11,696 nt of DNA from JBFWWW01 sp050245975 (GTDB taxonomy: Bacteria; Pseudomonadota; Alphaproteobacteria; Rhizobiales; Hyphomicrobiaceae). Made by a program: the position numbers and the translations under genes. The stretch lies in NCBI GenBank assembly GCA_050245975.1, contig JBFWWW010000125.1, forward strand, positions 1 through 11,696, read 5' to 3'. Positions within the stretch are counted from its first letter, which is position 1, and every line of letters begins with the position of its first letter. The notes below the pieces were generated by a model. That model had not been told where the DNA came from. It saw only the letters and a list, made by a program, of their open reading frames with translations, and did not search any database. Positions 1-6,199 of this stretch are shown piece by piece.

Positions 1-961
1 CGGCATGGTGCAGGTGCTGGGGCGGCTGGCGCTGTCGCTCGGCATCTTCTCGGTGGCCGGCATCTCCGGCTTGCTCGCGCAAGCCTATTCCACCGCCACG
101 GTCTACCTGATCGGGCTGGCCGTGCCGCTGGTCTCGGTGACCGGCGCGGCGCTGGTGCACCTAGAGACGAGCGAGCAGCGGCCCATCGACTGGACGATCC
201 TCGGCGGCGGGCTGGTGTTCGGCGCGGTGGTCTCGCTGCTGGCGCTGTCGGGCCTGCCCTTCAGCCAGGAGATCGTGTTCGCGATTTCGATGACGGTCAT
301 CATCGCGATGCTGGTGCGCGTCACGCGCGAGGTGGACGAGGCGACGCGGCAGCGCATCTTCTTTGCGACCGTCATCATCTTCGCCTTCCGCGCCACGCCG
401 ACGGTGGGTGAGGGCTATCGCTGGTTCTCGATCGATGTGCTGGGCTTCGACGAGGCGTTCTATGGCGTGCTGCAGCAGGTCGGCGCGGCGCTGGCGCTGG
501 CGGCGGCATGGTTCCTGTCCGACCTCATCACGCGCAAGCCGGTGGCCACGGTGCTGTTGTGGCTGACCGTGCTCGGCACGCTGCTGTCGCTGCCCGACCT
601 GCTGCTGGTGTTCCAGCTGCACCATGTGACCGAGCGGCTGTTCGGCATCGGCGCACGCTCCATCGCGCTCATCGACACGGCCGCGCAATCGCCCTTCGCG
701 CAGCTGGGCATGATCCCGCTGCTGACGCTGATCGCCATCTATGCGCCGGCGGGGCACCGGGCCATCTGGTTCGCGCTCATGGCCTCGCTGATGAACCTGG
801 CGCTCGTCGCCGGCAGCCTGCAGACCAAGTACCTGAACATGATCTTCCCGGTCGCACGGGGGGAATACGGGAACCTCCCGGCCCTGCTGATCACGGCCCT
901 GAGCCTCGCCTTCCTCATCCCAATGGCGGCCATTCTGCTGTTCGGGCGGCGCATACGTTGA
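1..961 (+). CDS. BT1/folate-biopterin family MFS transporter, C-terminal part (5' end outside window)
   Basis: This is an integral inner-membrane protein with many hydrophobic helices separated by short loops. It resembles the C-terminal half of the BT1 (folate-biopterin transporter) branch of the major facilitator superfamily. The supporting stretches are ATPTVGEGYRWF, followed by LGFDEAFYGVLQQ, then the FALMASLMNLALVAGSL helix near the C-terminus, which corresponds to the conserved 'FALLMSvxNLa' region of that family. A methionine lies at base 5, but the frame is open to the left edge and family members are longer (about 450-500 residues). The real start is therefore probably outside the window. 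The stop is TGA at 959-961. BT1 members in protozoa, plants and cyanobacteria carry folates or pterins. The substrate here cannot be read from the sequence, and the family call is from remembered motifs. Confidence 0.75.
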   Translation, partial: GMVQVLGRLALSLGIFSVAGISGLLAQAYSTATVYLIGLAVPLVSVTGAALVHLETSEQRPIDWTILGGGLVFGAVVSLLALSGLPFSQEIVFAISMTVIIAMLVRVTREVDEATRQRIFFATVIIFAFRATPTVGEGYRWFSIDVLGFDEAFYGVLQQVGAALALAAAWFLSDLITRKPVATVLLWLTVLGTLLSLPDLLLVFQLHHVTERLFGIGARSIALIDTAAQSPFAQLGMIPLLTLIAIYAPAGHRAIWFALMASLMNLALVAGSLQTKYLNMIFPVARGEYGNLPALLITALSLAFLIPMAAILLFGRRIR

Positions 962-1276
962 GGGCCAGGCGGCGGCGCATCTGTCGCAGAGCCGCAACAC
1001 CAGGCCGGCATCACAAACGGTTGTAGGCATCCTGAAACGCGCGCGCCTTGACGCAGCCCAACTCTGCTGGCTTTTGTGGAGGCGTCGATGTGGCGCATGT
1101 GGGGGCACATCTCTGATTGGCAGTCCTGCCGGCAGAGGCGCGGCGCATCGGCAGAAGGCCGTTCGGAAAGCAACGAAATCGCAGCACCAGTATGGAACCA
1201 TGCTGGCCGGGGCGATGTTGTGTGGCGGGACGCCTGTGCACTGATGTTTGAGGCCAAGAAGAAGGGGGACCCGCGC
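962..1276. other. Intergenic stretch without a recognisable gene
   Basis: These 315 bases separate the transporter stop from the small membrane protein. Several frames are open for 40-130 codons on either strand, but none has a convincing ribosome binding site, family resemblance or the clear third-position GC bias seen in neighbouring genes. I found no intrinsic terminator with a T tract after the transporter and no tRNA-like fold. A promoter for the downstream genes may be here, but I cannot point to good -35/-10 boxes. Confidence 0.5.
1262..1268 (+). promoter_or_regulatory. Ribosome binding site that decides the start of the small membrane protein
   Basis: AAGGGGG lies 8 bases before an in-frame GTG at 1277. 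The upstream in-frame ATG at 1244 has no purine-rich element before it. This favours the GTG as the start. Confidence 0.45.
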
Positions 1277-1486
1277 GTGTCAACGCCATCCAACCTGCCG
1301 CCGCTGGACGTTTCAACAGCACCGGCCGCCATGGTTCCGCAACGCTCGTTCCTGTGGGCGCTGCGCCAGGCCGCCCTGGGCCTCCTCCTGCTGGCCATTT
1401 TCGCCGCCGCCGGCGCATGGCTGCTCGACGCCAGCATCGACCGCTCCGACGCCGCCCAGGCCGCCACGACCGACAGCATCGAATAA
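1277..1486 (+). CDS. Hypothetical small single-pass membrane protein (69 aa)
   Basis: I do not recognise a family. The predicted product has a Pro/Ser-rich N-terminal segment, one hydrophobic helix at about residues 31-50 (QAALGLLLLAIFAAAGAWLL) and a polar, acidic C-terminal tail. Arginines at 23 and 30 precede the helix and acids follow it, so the positive-inside rule suggests a cytoplasmic N-terminus. It could also be an uncleaved signal anchor. Codons are strongly G/C at the third position through the helix, as expected for a real gene in this genome. The GTG start is chosen for its AAGGGGG element. An ATG at 1244 would add 11 residues but has no ribosome binding site. The gene ends 105 bases before rimK and is in the same orientation, so they could be cotranscribed. 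It may instead be a chance open frame. Confidence 0.45.
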   Translation: MSTPSNLPPLDVSTAPAAMVPQRSFLWALRQAALGLLLLAIFAAAGAWLLDASIDRSDAAQAATTDSIE

Positions 1487-1591
1487 CCTCCCGCACGCGA
1501 CCATTTGCCAGCCGGACGCGGCCTTTGCGGTCCGCACGCGGATGGACTATCAGAGGGCGCGGCGACGGAGCCGCCGACGCCCGAGGTGTCC

Positions 1592-2497
1592 ATGAAGCTC
1601 GTCATGCTGGCCCGCAACCCCAGCCTCTATTCGCACCGGCGGATCGTGGAGGCGGCGCGGGCGCGCGGGCACACCATCGACGTCATCAACACGCTGCACG
1701 TGCACATGAAGATCACCGCCAGCCAGCCCTCGCTCAGGCACGGCGGCAAGGTGCTGCCGATCTATGACGCGGTGATCCCGCGCATCGGCGCCTCGGTGAC
1801 CCACTACGGCCTTGCCGTGCTGCGCCAGTTCGAAATGCAGGGTGTGTTCCCGCTTAACGAGAGCGTCGCCATCGGCCGCTCGCGCGACAAGCTGCGCGCG
1901 CTCCAGCTGCTGGCGCGGGCCGGCATCGACCTGCCCGTCACCGCCTTCGCGCATGGCCCGCGCACGGCCGACGACGTGATCCGCGAGGTGGGCGGCACAC
2001 CGTGCGTCATCAAGCTGCTGGAAGGCACGCAAGGCATGGGCGTGATCCTGGCCGAGACGGCGGCCTCGGCAGCCTCGATCATCGAGGCCTTCAGCGCCGC
2101 CAACATGAATATCCTGGTGCAGGAGTTCATTCGCGAATCCGGCGGCAAGGACGTACGCGCGCTGGTGATCGGCGGCAAGGTGGTGGCGGCCATGCTGCGC
2201 ACGGGCAAGATGGGCGATTTCCGCGCCAACCTGCACCGCGGCGGCAAGGCGGTGGCCGCCGAGCTGTCGGAGGCCGAGCGGTCCGTCGCCGAACGCGCCG
2301 CCTCCGTGCTGGGGCTCAACGCCTGCGGCGTCGATATGCTGCGCGCGACACGCGGGCCGGTGGTGATCGAGGTGAACTCCTCGCCCGGCATCGAGGGCAT
2401 GGAGACGGCAACGGGCGTCGACATCGCCGGCGCGATGATCGATTTCCTGCAGACGAACGCGAGGGCGGGCGCCACCGCCACCAAGGGACAGGGCTAG
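1592..2497 (+). CDS. rimK: RimK, ribosomal protein S6--L-glutamate ligase
   Basis: This is an ATP-grasp ligase that adds glutamate residues to the C-terminus of ribosomal protein S6. At 301 residues it is the normal family length and aligns with E. coli RimK almost end to end, for example DAVIPRIGAS, LRQFEMQG, PLNESVAIGRSRDKLR, QLLARAGIDLPVT and GDFRANLHRGG. ATP-binding lysines are at 100 and 141 (VIKLLEGTQGMG). The hinge VQEF has E178. The metal-binding triad of the ATP-grasp fold is D248, E260 and N262 (GVDMLRA, then VVIEVNSSPG). The start ATG follows a GAGG element at 1583-1586. The frame is open further upstream, but that part has no homology and no better ribosome binding site. rpe follows 61 bases downstream on the same strand. 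Whether S6 in this host carries a glutamate tail cannot be seen here. Confidence 0.93.
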   Translation: MKLVMLARNPSLYSHRRIVEAARARGHTIDVINTLHVHMKITASQPSLRHGGKVLPIYDAVIPRIGASVTHYGLAVLRQFEMQGVFPLNESVAIGRSRDKLRALQLLARAGIDLPVTAFAHGPRTADDVIREVGGTPCVIKLLEGTQGMGVILAETAASAASIIEAFSAANMNILVQEFIRESGGKDVRALVIGGKVVAAMLRTGKMGDFRANLHRGGKAVAAELSEAERSVAERAASVLGLNACGVDMLRATRGPVVIEVNSSPGIEGMETATGVDIAGAMIDFLQTNARAGATATKGQG

Positions 2498-2558
2498 GGG
2501 CCCGTTAGGCCTGGGACTTTAGGGTAAAAATCGGGCCGGCAGGCCAGGGAGAGCTACC

Positions 2559-3221
2559 ATGACGCGCGACGTGCTGATCGCACCCTCCATCCTCTCCGCC
2601 GACTTCGCAAAGCTCGGCGAGGAGGTGCGCGCCATCGATGCGGCAGGCTGCGACTGGGTGCACGTCGACGTGATGGACGGGCACTTCGTGCCCAACATCA
2701 CCATCGGGCCGCTGGTGGTGGCCGCCGTCCGGCCGCACACGAAAAAGCCGCTCGACGTGCATCTGATGATCGCGCCGGCGGACCCCTACATCGACGCGTT
2801 CGCGACGGCGGGCGCCGACATCATCACGGTGCACGCGGAAGCAGGCCCGCACCTCGACCGCTCGCTGCAGCTCATCCGCAGCCTCGGCAAGAAGGCCGGC
2901 GTGTCGCTGACACCGCAGACGCCGGAAAGCGCCATCGCCTACGTGCTCGACCGGCTCGACCTGATCCTCGTGATGACGGTCAATCCGGGCTTCGGCGGAC
3001 AGGCCTTCATCCCGGCCATGACCGACAAAATCGCCCGCGTGCGGGCGATGATCGGCAAGCGGCCGATCCGGCTCGAGGTGGACGGCGGCGTGACGCCGGA
3101 AACAGCCGCCGTATGCGCGAAGGCCGGCGCCGACGTGCTGGTGGCGGGCTCCGCCGTCTTCAAGGGCGGCGCCTACAAGGAGAACATCGCCGCCATCCGC
3201 GCCGGCGCGGCGAAGGCCTGA
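2559..3221 (+). CDS. rpe: Ribulose-phosphate 3-epimerase
   Basis: This cytoplasmic TIM-barrel enzyme interconverts D-ribulose 5-phosphate and D-xylulose 5-phosphate. It serves the pentose phosphate pathway and, in autotrophs, the Calvin cycle. At 220 residues it is full length. The catalytic and metal-binding set is intact: S10 in APSILSADF, H35 and D37 in VHVDVMDGHFVPN, H68 in DVHLMI and D175 in LEVDGGV. The phosphate-binding loops are MTVNPGFGGQ (139-148) and AGSAVFKG (196-203). The ATG at 2559 is preceded by GGGAGAG at 2547-2553. The gene ends one base from the stop of the convergent DUF2130 gene. No Calvin-cycle genes are adjacent, so a housekeeping role is the simplest reading. Confidence 0.95.
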   Translation: MTRDVLIAPSILSADFAKLGEEVRAIDAAGCDWVHVDVMDGHFVPNITIGPLVVAAVRPHTKKPLDVHLMIAPADPYIDAFATAGADIITVHAEAGPHLDRSLQLIRSLGKKAGVSLTPQTPESAIAYVLDRLDLILVMTVNPGFGGQAFIPAMTDKIARVRAMIGKRPIRLEVDGGVTPETAAVCAKAGADVLVAGSAVFKGGAYKENIAAIRAGAAKA

Positions 3222-3222
3222 C

Positions 3223-4455
3223 CTATTTCTCCTCCGCCAGCAGATCGGCAGGCACATCCGGCAGGTCGAGCTCCGGCCCGTTGCCGGCCGTGCCGATGAT
3301 ACGGTCGATCTCGAACGTCAAGTCGCCCTGCACCTTCTGCACGGTGCGGATCAGCTTGGCGCGCTGGTCCCAGGTGCGGCGATGGGCTTTCTCCTCGGCC
3401 ACGTCCAGGTCGACCATGCGCGCAGCCTGGGCCTCGATGGAGTCCATGAGCTGCTTGCAGCGCTCCGACGTGATGAAGGCGTAAAGCTCCTCGGTCTTGT
3501 GCCCGCGCTCCTCGTTGCCGACGCGGAGCTGGTGGTTCTGCAGGATCTGCCGGCGCAGGATCTCCGCCAGCGCCACGACGCGCGCCGGACTGGCGATGAT
3601 GACACCCGCCATGTTGTGCAGCTGACTGTGCCCCTTCGGGAACTTGTTGCTCGACAGGACGGCATGGTCGGCCTGCTCGGCGATCTTGTCGGCGGCGAGC
3701 TTGTTGGCGAACTCGTTCTGCCAGGCGTTGCGGTTCTTGGCGTCGTAGATGATCTTGCCGCACACCTTGCCGTTGTGGATCACCTCGTGGATGACGTCGG
3801 CACCGTTGGCGCCCTTGGCGACACGGCGGATGCGGTCACCCTCGAAGGTCTCGCGCAGCGCCTCGAAGAGGTCGATCTCCGCCCCCTCGCCCAGCTCGTT
3901 GGCGGTCTTGCGCTCGAGCTGGCGCTGCATGTCGAGGATCTGCGCCTGGAATTTCTGCGTCTGCTCGAAACTGCGGGCCTGTTCGGCCTGCACGGCAGCC
4001 GTCGCCTCCCGCTGGACACGCTCGAGGGCCTCCTGCAGGCGCGCCTCACCGCCCTCCTTCAGCTCGGCAAGCTGCCGCTCGAGGGCGAGCGCGCTCTGCC
4101 GGGTGCGCGCCAGCTCGTCGGCGGCCACCGCGCGCGCGGCCTGCGCGGCATCCTCGCGGATCGCCGCCTCGCGGGCGGCGGCTTCGCGGGCAAAGGCCTC
4201 CCTGGCCTGCGCCGCCTCGCGCCGCACCTGCTCGATCTCGGCGCGGGCTCTGGCCTCGGTCTCGACCTTCTGCTGCGCGGCCTGACGCTTGAACTGCGCC
4301 AGCATGGCCTCGTGCTGCTCGCGCTCCCTGGCGGCGATGCGGTTGGAGATTTCCGCGAACTTGTCGCGCGGGATCGCCTGGTCGCACCACGGACAGTTCT
4401 CGTCCGCCTCGTGCGCCCATGCCCCGTGACCGATCTGCGGCTGGACATTCGCCAT
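3223..4455 (-). CDS. DUF2130-type protein: coiled coil plus PD-(D/E)XK-like domain
   Basis: The product is 410 residues with three parts. The N-terminus holds a single CPWC knuckle (C21, C24) with nearby histidines. Residues about 38-185 are a highly charged Ala/Glu/Arg/Gln coiled coil. The C-terminal domain (about 188-330) matches what I know of DUF2130: GEGAEIDLFEAL, then GANGADVIHEV, GKIIYDAKNRNAW and ADHAVLSSNKFP. The spacing of E193, D220, D238 and K240 (D-A-K) fits a PD-(D/E)XK nuclease core. The coiled-coil-plus-nuclease layout recalls RmuC. Endonuclease activity is inferred, not shown. The ATG at 4455 is chosen over an in-frame GTG at 4461 because a GGAGG lies 9 bases upstream of the ATG but only 3 from the GTG. 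A LexA-type box at 4504-4518 suggests SOS control. The gene is alone on its transcript: the upstream small gene is terminated and the downstream gene converges. Confidence 0.8.
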   Translation of the reverse strand: MANVQPQIGHGAWAHEADENCPWCDQAIPRDKFAEISNRIAAREREQHEAMLAQFKRQAAQQKVETEARARAEIEQVRREAAQAREAFAREAAAREAAIREDAAQAARAVAADELARTRQSALALERQLAELKEGGEARLQEALERVQREATAAVQAEQARSFEQTQKFQAQILDMQRQLERKTANELGEGAEIDLFEALRETFEGDRIRRVAKGANGADVIHEVIHNGKVCGKIIYDAKNRNAWQNEFANKLAADKIAEQADHAVLSSNKFPKGHSQLHNMAGVIIASPARVVALAEILRRQILQNHQLRVGNEERGHKTEELYAFITSERCKQLMDSIEAQAARMVDLDVAEEKAHRRTWDQRAKLIRTVQKVQGDLTFEIDRIIGTAGNGPELDLPDVPADLLAEEK

Positions 4456-4464
4456 GGCCACCGT

Positions 4465-4469
4465 CCTCC
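4465..4469 (-). promoter_or_regulatory. Ribosome binding site of the DUF2130 gene
   Basis: GGAGG on the minus strand is 9 bases from the ATG at 4455 and 3 bases from the alternative GTG at 4461. It therefore decides for the ATG. Confidence 0.7.
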
Positions 4470-4503
4470 ACTTCCATGTTCTCGCGACTCAGTCGGAAAG
4501 ACT

Positions 4504-4518
4504 GTTCTATTTTTGTTC
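4504..4518 (-). promoter_or_regulatory. Putative LexA operator (GTTC-N7-GTTC) upstream of the DUF2130 gene
   Basis: The plus strand reads GTTC TATTTTT GTTC, which is GAAC-N7-GAAC on the minus strand. This is the exact direct-repeat form of the LexA operator described for Alphaproteobacteria, which differs from the CTGT-N8-ACAG box of gammaproteobacteria. It lies 48 bases upstream of the DUF2130 start codon, inside the likely promoter. Its A/T-rich core stands out from the surrounding GC-rich DNA. A TTGCCA (minus strand, 4522-4527) next to it could be a -35 box, but I see no good -10 at the right distance. I found no second copy when scanning for plus-strand GTTC pairs by eye. LexA binding is inferred. 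Confidence 0.6.
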
Positions 4519-4567
4519 TCATGGCAAGGGGGCCCGCCGGCAAGCGTGTGGATAAGGCGGAATCTGC

Positions 4568-4624
4568 AAAGAAAAACGCGCCCCGCGGGCGGCCGGACCG
4601 TGATCCGGAGGCCGTGGGGCGCGT
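4568..4624 (-). terminator. Intrinsic terminator of the 57-aa gene
   Basis: ACGCGCCCC (4576-4584) pairs perfectly with GGGGCGCGT (4616-4624), and a second imperfect GC-rich stem lies inside the loop. On the minus strand the stem is followed by TTTTTCTTT, the T tract of a Rho-independent terminator. It lies 36 bases past the stop codon of the small minus-strand gene and before the LexA-type box, so it separates the two minus-strand genes. Confidence 0.7.
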
Positions 4625-4660
4625 CTGATTATGCTCTGGTTCAGCCTAAGGTCAGGCCGG

Positions 4661-4834
4661 TCAGTCGTCGACCTCTTCGACGAGACCTTTCAGCGTCTCG
4701 ACGATGTCGGCCTCGCCGGCTTCCTTGGACTCCACGAACCACTCGCACAGCACAGTATCGCCCTGCTTGAACACCGCCTTGAACGGAAGCTCGGCGTCAC
4801 CGCTGGGGACGACATCACCCGTAACGAATGCCAT
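4661..4834 (-). CDS. Small acidic hypothetical protein (57 aa), possibly DUF2158/YodC-like
   Basis: Translation from 4834 begins MAFVTGDVVPSGDAELPF, continues with VFKQGDTVLCEWFVESKEAG and ends ETLKGLVEEVDD with TGA at 4661-4663. The start has a strong GGAGGG element (4840-4845) 5 bases upstream, and an intrinsic terminator lies just past the stop, so it looks like a complete one-gene unit. The pattern GD-V-V near the start, a K-x-GD turn and then V-L-C-E-W-F resembles the short beta-barrel layout of DUF2158/YodC proteins, which have 'V-x-C-x-W-F/Y' at the same place. The typical SGGP motif is missing, so that link is weak. The protein is soluble and acidic, with one cysteine (C30). Its function is unknown. 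Confidence 0.7.
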   Translation of the reverse strand: MAFVTGDVVPSGDAELPFKAVFKQGDTVLCEWFVESKEAGEADIVETLKGLVEEVDD

Positions 4835-4848
4835 TTCAACCCTCCATT

Positions 4849-4866
4849 GCCTGCCGCAAAGCAGGC
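4849..4866 (-). other. Small hairpin just upstream of the 57-aa gene's ribosome binding site
   Basis: On the minus strand GCCTGC TTTGCG GCAGGC forms a perfect 6-bp stem with a 6-base loop. It ends 3 bases before the GGAGGG element. It has no T tract and is not a terminator. It could shape ribosome access or protect the mRNA 5' end. The role is speculative. Confidence 0.35.
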
Positions 4867-4973
4867 CTCAGAGGTGAGTGAACCGCAGGCTTCAGTCAAG
4901 CGGATCGGGCCACATATGAAGCGCCTTTTCGCAGGCGTCCCCAGGCTTCCTCCCCGGTTCCCCGGGGGCTCCG

Positions 4974-5004
4974 CCCAAGCTCCCCCAATTCTCCCCAGCT
5001 CCCC
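4974..5004 (-). other. G-quadruplex-type motif in a divergent intergenic region
   Basis: On the minus strand four G runs (4, 4, 5 and 3 bases) are separated by loops of 4, 6 and 5 bases (AGCT, AGAATT, AGCTT). This satisfies the usual G3+N1-7 rule. Three further G4 runs follow towards 4939. AGCTCCCC occurs twice on the plus strand, 19 bases apart (4978 and 4997). The tract lies between the divergent 57-aa gene and the FAD oxidoreductase. Folding is not shown. Confidence 0.5.
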
Positions 5005-5057
5005 ATGGATTGCGCGGGCGAACCATGCGAAGACGCCGGAAACGGGAACAGCAGGCA

Positions 5058-6164
5058 ATGACACCGGATACCGAAACCGTCGTGATCGGCGCAGGCGCCG
5101 TGGGGCTGGCGGTGGCGCGCGCGCTGGCGCTCAAGGGCCAGGAGGTGCTGGTCCTCGAGCAGCACGACCTGATCGGCTCGGAAATCAGCTCGCGCAACAG
5201 CGAGGTGATCCACGCCGGGCTCTACTACACGCCGGGTTCGCTGCGCGCGCGCCTGTGCGTCGCGGGCAAGCAGCTGATGTATGCGTTCTGCGCGGAGAAC
5301 GGCGTGGCGCACCAGCCCATCACCAAGCTGCTGGTGGCAACCAGCGAAAGCCAGCTCCCGAAGCTGAAGGCGATCCAGGAAACGGCGGCGAAGAACGGCG
5401 TCACGGACCTGGAGCCGCTGTCGGGGGCGCAGGCCAGGGCGCTAGAGCCGGAGCTGTCGTGCGTGGCGGCTTTGCTGTCGCCCTCCACGGGCACGGTCGA
5501 CACGCACGGCTACATGCTGGCGCTGGAGGGCAACATCGAAGCGGCCGGCGGACAGGTCGTGCTGCAGACGCCGGTGACACGCATCGAGCCGGCGGCGGGC
5601 CTCTTCCGCCTGACGCTCGGCGCACCCTCGGACGGCGCCATCACGTGCCGCAGGCTCGTCATCTCGGCAGGGCTGCACGCGACGAAGCTGGCGCGCACGA
5701 TCGTTTTTCCGTCGGGCTACGTGCCGCCGCAGACCTACTACGCGAAGGGGCAATACTACGCGCTGAGCGGGCGCTCGCCCTTTAAGCGGCACATTTACCC
5801 GATGCCGGACGGTGCCTGGCTCGGCCTGCACGTGACGGTGGACCTATCGGGCCGCACGAAGTTCGGGCCGGACATCGAATGGATTCCGGAGATCGACTAC
5901 ACGTTCGAGCCGGGCAAGCTCGCCCAGTTCCTCGACGCGATCCGCACCTACTACCCGGGGCTGGACGCGAGCCGGCTGCACGCCGACTACACGGGTATCC
6001 GGCCGAAGCTCTACAGGGAGGGCGAGCCGGCGCCCGACTTCGCGCTGCACGGGGCCGGGACGCACGGGCTCGAAAACCTCGTCGCCCTCTACGGCATCGA
6101 GAGCCCGGGGCTCACGTCCTCGCTCGCCATCGGCGAAGCGGTGGCGCGTATGCTGGCCGGCTAG
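5058..6164 (+). CDS. FAD-dependent oxidoreductase, L-2-hydroxyglutarate oxidase/dehydrogenase type
   Basis: This is a 368-residue flavoprotein of the DAO (D-amino acid oxidase-like) superfamily. A Rossmann FAD motif GAGAVG (11-16) is followed by E34 at the end of beta 2 for the ribose. SSRNSEVIHAGLYY (44-57) is the signature I associate with L2HGDH/LhgO proteins. The C-terminal FAD-contacting segment is LVALYGIESPGLTSSLAIGE (341-360). LhgO oxidises L-2-hydroxyglutarate to 2-oxoglutarate and passes electrons to the membrane quinone pool. Here the substrate is inferred. The protein is somewhat shorter than E. coli LhgO (about 420 residues), so another 2-hydroxy acid is possible. The ATG at 5058 directly precedes the conserved domain. 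Its ribosome binding site is weak (GGGAA at 5044 or AGG at 5053). An upstream in-frame ATG at 5010 would add 16 Arg-rich residues. The gene converges with aapM across 35 bases. Confidence 0.8.
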   Translation: MTPDTETVVIGAGAVGLAVARALALKGQEVLVLEQHDLIGSEISSRNSEVIHAGLYYTPGSLRARLCVAGKQLMYAFCAENGVAHQPITKLLVATSESQLPKLKAIQETAAKNGVTDLEPLSGAQARALEPELSCVAALLSPSTGTVDTHGYMLALEGNIEAAGGQVVLQTPVTRIEPAAGLFRLTLGAPSDGAITCRRLVISAGLHATKLARTIVFPSGYVPPQTYYAKGQYYALSGRSPFKRHIYPMPDGAWLGLHVTVDLSGRTKFGPDIEWIPEIDYTFEPGKLAQFLDAIRTYYPGLDASRLHADYTGIRPKLYREGEPAPDFALHGAGTHGLENLVALYGIESPGLTSSLAIGEAVARMLAG

Positions 6165-6199
6165 AGCCGGGAACGCCGGCGAACTTCGGAACCGGGACG

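Noticed and set aside
1025..1246. Plus-strand open frame in the gap before the small membrane protein, considered as a remnant gene
   Set aside because: It has no start with a ribosome binding site, no recognisable family and codon use unlike the neighbours.
4521..4628. Short plus-strand frame of 35 codons reading through the terminator hairpin
   Set aside because: It overlaps the terminator and lies next to the LexA-type box. The basic product shows no family features.
3382..4770. Long plus-strand open frame (462 codons) across the DUF2130 gene
   Set aside because: It is antisense to a gene with family motifs and good ribosome binding site. Its Leu/Val/Arg-rich, low-complexity product is the usual mirror of a GC-rich coiled-coil gene.
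4631..5785. Plus-strand open frame of 384 codons overlapping the 57-aa gene and the FAD oxidoreductase
   Set aside because: It starts antisense to the small gene and continues out of frame inside the oxidoreductase. The product is Gly/Ala/Arg-rich without motifs.
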